From the NCBI RefSeq assembly GCF_023822025.1, contig NZ_CP082909.1:62001-126000 (forward strand): a DNA stretch of 64,000 nt. Reading direction: 5' to 3'. The stretch is from Endozoicomonas sp. 4G. GTDB taxonomy: Bacteria; Pseudomonadota; Gammaproteobacteria; Pseudomonadales; Endozoicomonadaceae. This document shows, one piece after another, positions 26,297 to 35,155 of this stretch (positions are counted from its first letter, which is position 1; every line of letters begins with the position of its first letter). Position numbers and translations under genes: made by a program. Under the pieces are notes generated by a model, which did no database searches, was not told the DNA's origin, and saw nothing but the letters and a program-made list of their open reading frames with translations.

Positions 26297-27697
26297 GACA
26301 GATGCCAGCTGTTTAAAACGCGCACCTCATTGCCTTTTTATATAAAGGCCGGGTTTGGTATGGCGTTTTTGACGTTGATAACCGCAGAGTTGCCTCCTGT
26401 TTTGCGGCGGTGGTGATGGAATGATGTCGGTAGACGACGGTGAACTGGCTGTGTGGCACGGGTGCCAATAGGCCTGGAATCTGTCTCTTGGAAGATTGAT
26501 TTTTGATCGAAAGATCAACCTGTCGGAAACACGTAAAATGAGAGAGGCTGAGCGGGATCAGAGAATGAAATTGCCAGAAGCAAAATTCTTCTGGGGGAGG
26601 TTATTCCAGCTCAAAAGCTGAATATATAAGTTGATCGCTCGCAGAGAGTCACAGTTGCCTCACGGCAATATCTCAGGTGAGCTTTGTCGAGCCACGGTAG
26701 CAGCGTACCCATCTCGCTGGTTTCTTCCCGGCAAAACCTGGAATGTGTCGTGAGTATAGAGCATCGATGTTGTAACTTGCTGCTTCTGAGGCTCGATTGT
26801 GCCTTGCTACCTGTAACTGATTTATTTTTCCATTACACAACACGCGGACGCATACTTGCAGTGCGCTCTATTACTACATACATACCACCTGATTTTCAGT
26901 ACCCTATACAGCTGAAAATTCTATTTTGAGCTATTGAGAACCATGCTCTGTCAGTTCTGACTGGAACTATGACCTTATCTCCGAGCGGTAGCGTGGGTGC
27001 GATCAGAGAATCGGGGGCGCATAAGTCCGATTCACAAGGGTAAGATTGAGGTATTGATACATATGATGTGATTCGGGCTTCTGTGCATCCAGATGCTCTT
27101 ACCCGAGCATGCTGTGGTGCAATCCGAGGTGTGAGGCTTTGGGGATAACGCCTTTAAGCGGGGTATCCACTTCCAGCAGGTCTTAACGGTAGACAAGCTT
27201 CGGCAACCCGATGCTGAGCGGCAAGGTAAGGCAGAACCTGTCTGACATGATCAGACCCCAAGTTCCGAGTGTGTCTCATGTGTTGATAGCAAATAAAATA
27301 CTTGATCCAATAGCAATACGACTGTTAAGTTTTATAGCTATGGTGCCTTACTCTCAGGGTGTTGCGTACTTCGGTCATAAAAAGAGATTGCATGGTCAGT
27401 TCAATAACTGTTATTTTGCACAGTGCTGTTGAAGCAAATACCAAAAATGCAAATAACTCACTTGCGGCCTACCTATTTGGAGCAGTGGGCAGTTGGCAAA
27501 ACGAGGTGTAATCTATTGATAATTTAAGACTTTTTGAGAGATTGAAAAGTTGAGGTATACCTCAAGTGAGTTTATTTTCCCTGGTTTAGGGGGATATGCC
27601 GCGTGTGAGTATGGTGGCTAATATCAATCGCTTGAGGTCTAATAGCTGTTAGGCTAGGCGCTTATTCGAAAGCGTCGAAATAATAAAAAGGAAAAGT
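26297..27697. other. 1.4-kb region without an intact gene; possible decayed mobile/intron sequence
   Basis: No frame longer than about 90 codons looks genuine. The part 26965-27260 is GC-richer and shows runs such as GTGCGATCAGAGAATCGGGG, GGTGCAATCCGAGGTGTGAG and CTTCGGCAACCCGATGCTGA, which look like a structured RNA and could be the 5' half of a decayed group II intron, but I could not fold it reliably. A 16-bp perfect palindrome lies at 27550-27565. The remainder must include the promoter of the AT-rich operon that starts at 27698. Confidence 0.4.
27550..27565. promoter_or_regulatory. 16-bp perfect palindrome upstream of the AT-rich operon
   Basis: TTGAGGTATACCTCAA is fully self-complementary and lies 132 nt before the first gene. 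CTTGAGGT recurs at 27631. It could be a repressor site, but the operon encodes no visible DNA-binding protein. Confidence 0.35.
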
Positions 27698-28273
27698 ATG
27701 CAAGCAAAATTAATATTAGTAGGTGGCGTTCCAGGAAGTGGAAAGAGTTATATTGGCAAGGAACTTTCAAAAGGTAGGTGCATCTTTATTGATAAAGATA
27801 CTATATCTCGTTTTTATACGGAAAAGCTTCTTGAATTACTAGGTTCACACAAAGATGATAGAGAAAGTGAAATATACTTAACAAATGTTAGAAGTATAGA
27901 ATATGAAACGCTGTTAAAGCATGCATTTGAAAATGTTCGCCTTGGAAACAATGTTGTTTGTAGTGCACCATTTATTAGTGAGCTGAACAACAAGGATTGG
28001 GTAAATAATTTAGAGCTAGAAACTGAAATAGCAGATGCAAAACTGATATTGGTATGGATTTATGCAGATGAAAAAACAGCAAGAGAGCGAATAATATCAA
28101 GAGGTGCAAGCAGAGATAATGGAAAATTAGCAGATTGGGATTCATATATTAATTCTATAAATCATACTCCCCCAGAATTAGACGACTTAGTAATAATAGA
28201 CAATACCTCCTTTTCAGAAGTGACGCTTATTGATCAAATAAACAATGTAATTAATTTAATAGAAGCAGATTAA
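27698..28273 (+). CDS. P-loop kinase of the AAA_33/polynucleotide-kinase-like group
   Basis: A 191-residue protein with Walker A at residues 8-17 (GGVPGSGKSY), a DKDTISRFY segment that resembles the substrate-binding aspartate of small-molecule kinases, an LID-like ARERIISRGASRDNGK (about 127-142) and a C-terminal helix. Such proteins phosphorylate nucleosides, polynucleotide 5' ends, sugars or antibiotics; the substrate is unknown. First gene of a tightly spaced, clearly AT-rich operon (1 nt to the next gene), unlike the GC-richer core genes, so horizontal acquisition is likely. Confidence 0.8.
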   Translation: MQAKLILVGGVPGSGKSYIGKELSKGRCIFIDKDTISRFYTEKLLELLGSHKDDRESEIYLTNVRSIEYETLLKHAFENVRLGNNVVCSAPFISELNNKDWVNNLELETEIADAKLILVWIYADEKTARERIISRGASRDNGKLADWDSYINSINHTPPELDDLVIIDNTSFSEVTLIDQINNVINLIEAD

Positions 28274-28274
28274 T

Positions 28275-28847
28275 ATGAAAAAAATAATTTTACTTAGCGG
28301 TACGCCAGCTTCGGGCAAGGATACTATATCACAGCATTTAACTCGAATTGATGATAAGTTCGTCCTATTAAAAAAACACAAAACAGGGACAGGTGGAAAG
28401 CTTGATAATAGTTATATTTTAATAGAACATTCTAAATTTGAATCTATGATTGAAAAGTCAGAGTTCATTCAATATCATTATCGCTACAATAGGGGATATG
28501 GCGTTTCAATCAAAGAGTTAAATAAAATTTTTGATAGTTGTAAAGTACCAATCATTCATGTAGGTAAGTATGAGAATTTAAAGCCGTTCAAAGAGTTGGA
28601 GGGTGTGGAGGTCGTTAGCATTTTACTTGTTGTCTCAAAAAATGAAACAATAAAGCGCTTAAATGCCAGGCATTTAGATGATGCAGAAGAGATAGAATCA
28701 AGAGTTAACGCATATATAGAAGAGCGAGCTGAGATAGCAAGTTTGATAAGCTCATGTAACTCTTTGAATTTTGATTTTATGATAAACAATGATAATAAGT
28801 CTGCAAGTGATATTGCAAGAAAAATACATAAAATAAGTGAAGAATAA
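28275..28847 (+). CDS. Guanylate-kinase-like P-loop protein
   Basis: A 190-residue protein with P-loop LSGTPASGKDT (residues 6-16). The middle segment LIEHSKFESMIEKSEFIQYH with NRGYGVSIKEL follows the NMP-binding region of guanylate kinases, and KRLNARHLDDAEEIESRV resembles their lid. The usual guanylate kinase GMP-binding arginines are not all visible, so it may act on another nucleotide. It sits between another P-loop kinase and a membrane protein in the same operon; the pairing of two nucleotide-handling enzymes is notable. Confidence 0.75.
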   Translation: MKKIILLSGTPASGKDTISQHLTRIDDKFVLLKKHKTGTGGKLDNSYILIEHSKFESMIEKSEFIQYHYRYNRGYGVSIKELNKIFDSCKVPIIHVGKYENLKPFKELEGVEVVSILLVVSKNETIKRLNARHLDDAEEIESRVNAYIEERAEIASLISSCNSLNFDFMINNDNKSASDIARKIHKISEE

Positions 28848-28852
28848 ATAAA

Positions 28853-30229
28853 ATGAACTCATTTGTATTTAAAAAGGAAAGAATTAGTAGTATTCAGACC
28901 AAAGGATTAAAAAAAAATGACTCATGTGAAGTTGAAATAACTCAGTCAATAGTTACAGAAGATTTAATATTTCAAAATTATACATTTAAGTCTTTGAAAT
29001 TTAAAAGCTCCAATCTCAAAGGAAACATATCTTTTATAAACTGTACATTTGATAATATATCGTTTCTCGATACAAAATCATCTAGCAATATAACATTTTC
29101 TGACTGTACGGTTTATAAAAACGTTAACATATATAACTGTACAATCAATGGATCAATTAGAGTACTAAAAAGCATTATCAAAGGAATGTATTCAATAAAC
29201 AATACAACTACCAACTCAGTTGAACTTGATATAACTAGCGCAGAGAAAATACAAGTATCATCAGATGAAAGTAGTTCTGTGATCAAAAAGATTTTATTTA
29301 ATAAAGTAAAATCAAATTCACTGATTTCTATAACAGCGTTATCCGGCACTGAAGAGTTTAGATTGGAGTCATCGTCGTCCCCTTCATTTTTTCTTGAGAA
29401 GCTGAACACAAAAGAATCATCGACAATAAATATTAATGATTGCAAATTTGATTTGTTTCAAATAGATAGAAATAGGTTTGGCCTTAATTCAATCTTGATC
29501 GTCTCTGATGCAACTTTACTTGATGCTAGATTGTTCAAAAATACTTACAAGAATTCCCAAGTAAAAATACTTAATTCTATAGTTACTGGGATACTATATA
29601 TAGATTCGTTAGAGAATGATGATAAATATACAATTGACTTTTCTACATCGAGTATAACTAATTTAAAATTGGATGAGAGATTAGTTAGTTCAATTTCTAA
29701 AGGTATAGGATTAAGCCCTCTGTTAAATCAAGAAGGAAATATAGAGCAGAGAGTTAGCACTTTGAGGATTCTAAAGTCATCATTTGCAAATGATCATGCA
29801 TATCATTCAGAAGATAATTGTTTCTATATTCTAAAAAACGAAGAAAGCAAAATCTTGATCTCTTCATCAAACTCACTAGTAAAGCCTATTAAAATATTAA
29901 GTTATATTTTAAATAGATTTGTATTTGGTTGGGGCGTTAGGGTAAAAAATCCAATATTATCATCTGCTGCGTTCATACTTGTCATGACTGGAGTATACTA
30001 TATTTATTTTCACATCAAATCTGTTTCAAGTAACTTGGAATATATGGGGTATGATACTGCAGGATTTTTTTCTTGCTTGCTTTTATCAATACTAGCTTTT
30101 TTCGGACAACAAGCAGATGCTAATCTTTCGGCAGATGCACCAGTATTCCTCCTAATAATTCAGTTTATAATTGGAATGATTCTTACAACAACTTTTGTTG
30201 GAATAATTATAAGAAAGCTTGTTAGGTAG
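28853..30229 (+). CDS. Beta-helix-like protein with C-terminal two-helix pore-type membrane domain
   Basis: A 458-residue protein. Residues 1-280 are a run of short repeats (ISFINCTFDNISFLD, NITFSDCTVYKNVNIYN) typical of pentapeptide-like or right-handed beta-helix proteins, very rich in N, S, I and T. Residues 345-458 contain two membrane segments (ILSSAAFILVMTGVYYIYFH and FLLIIQFIIGMILTTTFVGI) with a hydrophobic segment between, in the layout of pentapeptide-linked ion-channel (2-TM pore) domains; NRFVFGWGVRVKNP before TM1 fits such fusions. The usual TxGFGD filter is not present (AFFGQQADANLSA instead). I infer a ligand-sensing membrane effector, possibly a non-selective or altered pore. 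Confidence 0.72.
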   Translation: MNSFVFKKERISSIQTKGLKKNDSCEVEITQSIVTEDLIFQNYTFKSLKFKSSNLKGNISFINCTFDNISFLDTKSSSNITFSDCTVYKNVNIYNCTINGSIRVLKSIIKGMYSINNTTTNSVELDITSAEKIQVSSDESSSVIKKILFNKVKSNSLISITALSGTEEFRLESSSSPSFFLEKLNTKESSTININDCKFDLFQIDRNRFGLNSILIVSDATLLDARLFKNTYKNSQVKILNSIVTGILYIDSLENDDKYTIDFSTSSITNLKLDERLVSSISKGIGLSPLLNQEGNIEQRVSTLRILKSSFANDHAYHSEDNCFYILKNEESKILISSSNSLVKPIKILSYILNRFVFGWGVRVKNPILSSAAFILVMTGVYYIYFHIKSVSSNLEYMGYDTAGFFSCLLLSILAFFGQQADANLSADAPVFLLIIQFIIGMILTTTFVGIIIRKLVR

Positions 30230-30233
30230 CCAA

Positions 30234-30899
30234 GTGCAAAAGATAATATTTGATTTTGGCGGAGTGTTATTAAGTCAATCAAGAAAAGAGATTATTATTA
30301 ATAAGCTTGATAAAAATAATGCTTATAATACAGAGCTAAATAATCTACTTTGTAGTGATTTTATAAAAGATGTGGCAAGAGGGAATCACTCGGAGGAAAA
30401 ACTTTATAGTGAAATTAACAAGATGATAAACATTAAAAATCTTCAAGAAATTAGGGAGGTTTTTAGAAAATCTTGTGAGATAGATATATTGATTTTAAAT
30501 TTCTTATCTGAATTAAAGAGACAATATGATATTTTTTTAATATCTGATAGTCTCCCAAGCTACACAAGCTTTATTAGGGAGAAATATGGACATATCTTTG
30601 AAAAAATGTTCTTTTCAAATGAGCTTGGATGTAGAAAATCAGACGGACTATTTGAAACCATTATATTTAAAGAATCAGATGTTTTTGAAAATTCTGTTTA
30701 TGTTGATGATAAAAAAGAATTTGTCATAACTCCTTCAAAGTACGGAGCCAAAGTTATAAATCTTAAGAAAAATAATGATTTGATAAATACATTTTATAGA
30801 GAAAAGTTACTGACAGAATCGTCATACACGCGCCTAAATCGGGTAAGAGCTGGTCTTTCTCCATCTATTCCCGATGAACATACGCCTCAAGACGTATAA
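30234..30899 (+). CDS. HAD-superfamily hydrolase
   Basis: About 221 residues from a GTG at 30234 with AGGT upstream; a TTG at 30219 would overlap the previous gene. Motif I is IIFDFGGVL (single nucleophile Asp, second Asp replaced by Gly, as in YihX/HAD-IA phosphatases), motif II LISDS, motif III Lys in GCRKSDGLFE and motif IV VYVDDKKEF. It probably removes phosphate from a small metabolite. It begins 4 nt after the membrane-protein gene, so it belongs to the same operon. The last 25 residues (TRLNRVRAGLSPSIPDEH) have different base composition and may derive from a recombination junction. Confidence 0.78.
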   Translation: MQKIIFDFGGVLLSQSRKEIIINKLDKNNAYNTELNNLLCSDFIKDVARGNHSEEKLYSEINKMINIKNLQEIREVFRKSCEIDILILNFLSELKRQYDIFLISDSLPSYTSFIREKYGHIFEKMFFSNELGCRKSDGLFETIIFKESDVFENSVYVDDKKEFVITPSKYGAKVINLKKNNDLINTFYREKLLTESSYTRLNRVRAGLSPSIPDEHTPQDV

Positions 30900-30969
30900 A
30901 AACCTACAGATTGAAAGACTTTTCCAAGGGGTCACAGTAGGAATGGCGGTCACCCGCCACCCCCTGCGC

Positions 30970-31003
30970 AGATCCGTACTTGCACTGCTAGCGCATACGG
31001 CTC
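30970..31003 (-). ncRNA. Group II intron domain V
   Basis: The minus-strand sequence GAGCCGTATGCG CTAGCA GTGCAAGTACGGATC folds into the conserved domain V hairpin with the AGC-like catalytic triad region (GAGCCGUAUGCG arm). It starts immediately after the maturase stop codon. Confidence 0.75.
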
Positions 31004-32416
31004 CTACCTCGAGTATTTAACGTCAAACCGTTGCTCCGGCCATGGATGAAGAACTTTTACTTTAGGCAACACAGTGTTGATGAAGGCACCAAACTTCTTC
31101 CAGTTCAGTCGGCTTCTCTGGCTGCGCCGCTTCAAGGCTTTGTACCAAATCTTTTGCACTGCTGTTCTGAAGGCATTGATTCTCAGTCCATTGCCTGGCA
31201 CCGAAAAGTAGTTCATGTGACCTTGCAGTACACGTTTCAACCACTTCAGTTGCTCTGGCACGGGGTCATGCCTATGTTTCAGGAGATAGCCTTTGATCTT
31301 ACGCAATGTCGCTCGCATTCGCTCTTTGCTGGTACGCCTAACAATGTTGAAGTTTCCACTGCTACGGCTATTACCGCAGATATGAGTAAATCCAAGAAAC
31401 GTGAACGTCTCCGGCTTTCCCTCTTCCCTTTTCTTCAAGTCAACTCTGGCAAAGCGACCGAAACGTATCAATCGGGTTTTATCCTCATGCAAGGACAAAC
31501 CAAATTGTCCCAGTCTTTTACCAAGCTCACTCAGGAAGACCTTAGCATCATGCTCTCGCTGAAAGCCCAGAACACTGTCATCCGCAAAACGAACCACAAT
31601 GATTCGTCCAGAGGCTTTCCGCTTTCGCCATTGGTCAACCCAAAGGTCAAACACGTAGTGCAAATAAATATTGGATAATAGAGGCGATATCACCGATCCC
31701 TGTGGCATCCCCCTTACGCTTCGAACACGACAGCCATCCTCGCCGTAGTGTCCTACTTGTATCCACTGGCTTATCAAGCGGATAATGCGCTTGTCCTTCA
31801 CCCGATGCTCTAAAAACATGATCAGCCAGTCATGTTCGACCTGTTCGAAGAATTTCCGAATATCCAGATCCAGCACCCAGTTCACTGGGTTACGTTTGAT
31901 TCCCACCGTCAGAGCGTCCAACGCATCATGCTGGCTTTTCAAAGGTCTGTAACCATACGAAAAGCCGCGGAAATCATTCTCGTAAATCCCCTCTAATACC
32001 TTAACTACCGCCTGCTGGACTATTTTATCTTCCAGACAGAATACACTGATCGGACGTTCACCACCGTCAGCCTTCGGAATCATTACTCTTCTGGCCGCTC
32101 GGGGGCGATAGCTCCCTTTATGTAATCGTTCGTACAAGGCTTTCAGCCGGTTATCCAAATCCTGCTGATAGATTTGCCACGTAACACCATCTACACCCGC
32201 TGCTGATTTCCGCTTCAATTGAAAGAAACTGTCTTTCAACAGATATGGGGTAATGTGATGAAACAAGGCCGTGAACTGCAAACGACGATCCTTTGCCGCA
32301 GCCTGACGTATACCCGACAGATTGGACATAGTGTTACTCCTGCTCTGGGTCAGGTCACTGACACCCTGTTGAGTATTCCTCTTGGTCAAGCCCCTTTCCT
32401 CCACAACCTCCGCCAC
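31004..32416 (-). CDS. ltrA: Group II intron reverse transcriptase/maturase
   Basis: Up to 470 residues; a start at MSNLSGIRQAAAKDRRLQFT (residue 30) is also possible. Reverse transcriptase blocks are evident: KRKSAAGVDGVTW, RPISVFCLEDKIVQQAV, FSYGYRP, DLDIRKFFEQVEHDWL, MPQGSVISPLLSNIYLHYVFD and the catalytic VRFADD in place of the usual YADD. A maturase X domain follows (WLKRVLQGHMNYFSVPGN). No HNH endonuclease domain is visible, as is usual in several bacterial intron classes. It mediates splicing and retrohoming of its host intron. Confidence 0.92.
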   Translation of the reverse strand: MAEVVEERGLTKRNTQQGVSDLTQSRSNTMSNLSGIRQAAAKDRRLQFTALFHHITPYLLKDSFFQLKRKSAAGVDGVTWQIYQQDLDNRLKALYERLHKGSYRPRAARRVMIPKADGGERPISVFCLEDKIVQQAVVKVLEGIYENDFRGFSYGYRPLKSQHDALDALTVGIKRNPVNWVLDLDIRKFFEQVEHDWLIMFLEHRVKDKRIIRLISQWIQVGHYGEDGCRVRSVRGMPQGSVISPLLSNIYLHYVFDLWVDQWRKRKASGRIIVVRFADDSVLGFQREHDAKVFLSELGKRLGQFGLSLHEDKTRLIRFGRFARVDLKKREEGKPETFTFLGFTHICGNSRSSGNFNIVRRTSKERMRATLRKIKGYLLKHRHDPVPEQLKWLKRVLQGHMNYFSVPGNGLRINAFRTAVQKIWYKALKRRSQRSRLNWKKFGAFINTVLPKVKVLHPWPEQRFDVKYSR

Positions 32417-32853
32417 AGATTTCTCTGCTTAGTTCGGCGCTTCTCAGGTACTATGAGCTTGTCCGACTTCCTGCCGACGACAATAGGCGTGCGGCTATTA
32501 ACCTTCCCTACTGCGTCTCCTATGGCTAAAAAGGAGAAACCGGCAGGATCTCCCGAGTTCCGCACAAGATGCGTACCTGCATGCACAAGGTCTACGACTG
32601 CGCGAGGTCTGCAAGTCACTTGCGGTGTAGTGCAACTTGCAATATTGCTTTCTGCATCACTTAACAACATCAGCACCTCGGACTATTTGATTTCGCAGCT
32701 CAATACTTAGCCTACAGGCTCCCCTGTCAACGCTTCACCGGATACCTTACGATATACGGCGCATGACTCGAGGCTGGGGTGACCCGCCAGTCTTACCCCA
32801 CAGGGACTTTCACCCTTAACATCTTGCCGATTTATCTCGGCACACTAAGCGTT

Positions 32854-32881
32854 CAAGCAGGGGGCAGACTCCCCCTACTTG
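32854..32881 (-). terminator. Hairpin at the IS66 right end, adjacent to the intron insertion point
   Basis: CAAGTAGGGGG and CCCCCTGCTTG (minus strand) pair over 11 bp with one G-U, with a 6-nt loop; the stem includes the tnpC stop codon. It is followed by GAACGCTTA and then the intron 5' end. Terminator-like stems are known targets of bacterial class C group II introns. Confidence 0.55.
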
Positions 32882-34446
32882 TCGAGATCAGATTTTAACG
32901 AATTGGCCCCGAATTTCTCTTTCCAAATTCGCGGGATTAGCTCTCGGATATCTCGAGCCGGATGGAGACTGATACGCTGGAGCACATCGACGAAGTACTT
33001 GTAAGGATCAATGCCTGCAAGAAGACAACTGACGATTAACGTCTGGAACACAGCAACATTGTCTGCGCCTTCCTCTGTCCAACAGAACATCCAGTTCTTT
33101 CTGCCCATTGGGATACATCTAAGGCCACGCTCCAGGTGATTGGTGTCAATGGCAACATTCGGATCATCCAGGTAGACCCGTAGCTCTTTTTCCCGTTTGT
33201 TTACGTAGCCCAGGGCTTTACTTAGTGGGTTGCTTTTCACCAGGTCAAGGCGTTGCAGTTGTTTCTCATGCCAGTTAAAGAACTGGTCAACCAGAGGTTT
33301 GGCTTTCTGTTGACGGTATTCCCGTTTTTCTTCACCTTGCAGTTCTGCTTTGCGAATTTCGTCTTCGACTTTATAGATCGCACCTATGCAGTCCAGTGCC
33401 TCTTTGGTGGCTTCCGGCTCTGCATCCTGTGACTTGACGAAGTATCTCCTGCTGTGTGTCCAGCACTGGGCATGAGTGATCTGGGGGTATTTTTCACATA
33501 GGCGGTCGTATTCCGGGTAACCATCCGTCAGTAAGGTGCCCCCAAACTCTTTCAGATAGGGTTCTACGACTCTGCCAGAACGACTGGTAGAGAAGGTAAA
33601 GGCCATCTCATCCTGGTCACCATAAAAACACCAGAAGTACCCTTTCTGCATCTTGCCTTTGCTTTTACGGCCTGCTTTGCCAGCGGTTTCATCCAGAGCG
33701 AGAACCTGGCTTTCCAGGCAGCTGTTGAGTACTTCATCAGCGATGGGTTTGAGCAGGTCTCCGGCGCGTTGTTCAAGGTGTGTCAGGGTTCCACGGCTGA
33801 TGGTAATACCGCTGGATTCAAGCTTTTGGTGCTGGCGATAAAGGGGCGCATGGAAACGGTATTTTTCGACCAAAAGGCCTGCGATAAAACTGACGTCGGC
33901 AAAGCTGCGATCAAACAGGCCGGAGGGGGCGGCTACTGTCGTCAGGGTTTGGCTGGGCTTGTGGCGTACGACTTCGCGCTGGTATTTCAGGATGACATAA
34001 CTGGCGGGGCGCTGTGCCAGACGATAGGTGTATTTGTAATCAATGACTTCGTATTGGTCTGCATCTTCTCCCTGCATTTCGACAGCAGGCATAGGTATCA
34101 GTTCGACCGGTACATCTTCAGTAAAACGCAGACCCTGATCAGTCACGCAGTCTTCGGGGCGACTCTTTTTCCGCCGCTCGTAAGTGATGGTTTCAGTAGG
34201 GACTTCCTGCTCTTTGGGTTTGCCCTGGAGGATTTCACCTAATGACAGCTGGTCGGGGTTCTCAATCAGGCGCTTTTCCGATTTTTCACCGAACAGCTGT
34301 TGTTTAAACCAGGCTAACTGCTGCTCAAGGGAAGCGATCTTCTGATCCCGTTCCACCAACTTCTGATCCCGTTCCACTAACAGCGCCTGCATCTGCTGAA
34401 GCAGTTGCAGGCTGGAAGGCGCGGTGGTGGGAGCAGGTAAATTCAT
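32875..34446 (-). CDS. tnpC: IS66 transposase TnpC
   Basis: A 523-residue DDE transposase. The N-terminus is a coiled coil with a direct repeat (LVERDQKLVERDQKIASLEQ), followed by an IS66 zinc-ribbon-like region, the catalytic domain with DETAGKAGRKSKGKM, LLTDGYPEYDRL and the Glu segment DTNHLERGLRCIPMGRKNW, and the IS66 C-terminal element (FQTLIVSCLLAGIDPYKYF). It is intact and so potentially active, together with tnpA and tnpB. Confidence 0.95.
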   Translation of the reverse strand: MNLPAPTTAPSSLQLLQQMQALLVERDQKLVERDQKIASLEQQLAWFKQQLFGEKSEKRLIENPDQLSLGEILQGKPKEQEVPTETITYERRKKSRPEDCVTDQGLRFTEDVPVELIPMPAVEMQGEDADQYEVIDYKYTYRLAQRPASYVILKYQREVVRHKPSQTLTTVAAPSGLFDRSFADVSFIAGLLVEKYRFHAPLYRQHQKLESSGITISRGTLTHLEQRAGDLLKPIADEVLNSCLESQVLALDETAGKAGRKSKGKMQKGYFWCFYGDQDEMAFTFSTSRSGRVVEPYLKEFGGTLLTDGYPEYDRLCEKYPQITHAQCWTHSRRYFVKSQDAEPEATKEALDCIGAIYKVEDEIRKAELQGEEKREYRQQKAKPLVDQFFNWHEKQLQRLDLVKSNPLSKALGYVNKREKELRVYLDDPNVAIDTNHLERGLRCIPMGRKNWMFCWTEEGADNVAVFQTLIVSCLLAGIDPYKYFVDVLQRISLHPARDIRELIPRIWKEKFGANSLKSDLDK

Positions 34447-34466
34447 GACGACTAAAGATAGCGGTT

Positions 34467-34835
34467 TTATGCTTCAGTTGTGTAACCAGACTGTTGATGT
34501 TTGTAGCGTTTATATTGCTGAACAGAGCGGGTATCAATGCCTTCAAGAATCAGTTTCAAATCGGTCCATTCCAAGCGCTTTTTGTGGGCCTCTCCGGCGT
34601 GGGCATGAAACTGTCCCTGCTCCAGGCGTTTGCTCCAGATACAGTAACCACTGCGGTCAAAATACAGGACCTTACATTGCGTCTGCTTGCGGTTGATGAA
34701 CACGAATAGCTGGCCACTGAGAGGATCTTCTTTCAGTTTGTTTCTCACCAGTGCAGACAAGCCATCGTATGACTTTCTCATATCGGTGGGGCGGTTATAG
34801 AGCCAGACCCGCACCTGTGATTCTGGGTAAAACAT
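34467..34835 (-). CDS. tnpB: IS66 accessory protein TnpB
   Basis: A 122-residue protein with the signature VWLYNRPTDMRKSYDGLSALVRNKL, then GQLFVFINRKQTQCKVLYFD and SGYCIWSKRLEQGQF, which defines the IS66 Orf2/TnpB family. It is required for IS66 transposition. It lies between tnpA (2 nt) and tnpC (20 nt). Confidence 0.95.
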   Translation of the reverse strand: MFYPESQVRVWLYNRPTDMRKSYDGLSALVRNKLKEDPLSGQLFVFINRKQTQCKVLYFDRSGYCIWSKRLEQGQFHAHAGEAHKKRLEWTDLKLILEGIDTRSVQQYKRYKHQQSGYTTEA

Positions 34836-34837
34836 GA

Positions 34838-35155
34838 TTAATGACGCATACGAAGAATAACACCACCTGGTAACTCCAGCTCGATATGCCAGTCTGGGCT
34901 GGCTGGAGGTTCGTTAAGCTCATTTGGGAGTTCGATCCATTCCCGCTCAGAAGTCTGAATGACATTGGCAGAGTCAATGCCAGCATCGCTCTTGAGTCTA
35001 CTTTTCCAGTTTGTGAAGGTGGCCAGGCTGATGTTTTGAGTTTGGCAAAAAGCTTTCTGGCTTAAACCGCTGGCCATTTGCTGGTCAATAATCTGCTGCC
35101 ACTGTTCGGGGGTGAGACGGGTAAAGGGTTTTGTTGGTTGATTCATGCTTCGCAT
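34838..35155 (-). CDS. tnpA: IS66 accessory protein TnpA (helix-turn-helix)
   Basis: A 105-residue protein. The helix-turn-helix segment FTRLTPEQWQQIIDQQMASG with LSQKAFCQTQNISLATFTNW matches IS66 Orf1/TnpA proteins, and the C-terminal WHIELELPGGVILRMRH is typical. First gene of the IS66 operon, overlapping the readthrough frame from the truncated antitoxin. Confidence 0.92.
   Translation of the reverse strand: MRSMNQPTKPFTRLTPEQWQQIIDQQMASGLSQKAFCQTQNISLATFTNWKSRLKSDAGIDSANVIQTSEREWIELPNELNEPPASPDWHIELELPGGVILRMRH

Larger units (their letters stand above)
30937..32845 (-). mobile_element. Group II intron with maturase ORF, inserted at the right end of an IS66 element
   Basis: On the minus strand a 5' end GTGTGCCGAGATAAATCGGC (from 32845) is followed by GGGTGAAAGTCCC, typical of group II domain I. 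The maturase frame occupies domain IV. Directly after its stop lies a domain V-like hairpin (30970-31003, GAGCCGTATGCG ... GTACGGATC) and a domain VI-like stem ending in CCTAC near 30937. The total is about 1.9 kb. Upstream exon is the IS66 terminus with the hairpin at 32854-32881. The exact 3' splice site is uncertain by a few bases. Confidence 0.82.

Noticed and set aside
26684-26929. 81-codon frame in the region upstream of the AT-rich operon
   Set aside because: No ribosome-binding site, no similarity to known proteins and unusual residue composition; treated as non-coding.
27440-27660. attC-like recombination site (GTTAGGC near 27650) that would make the AT-rich genes an integron cassette
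   Set aside because: No paired GCCTAAC core at proper spacing and no integron-type integrase; only one half-site resembles attC.
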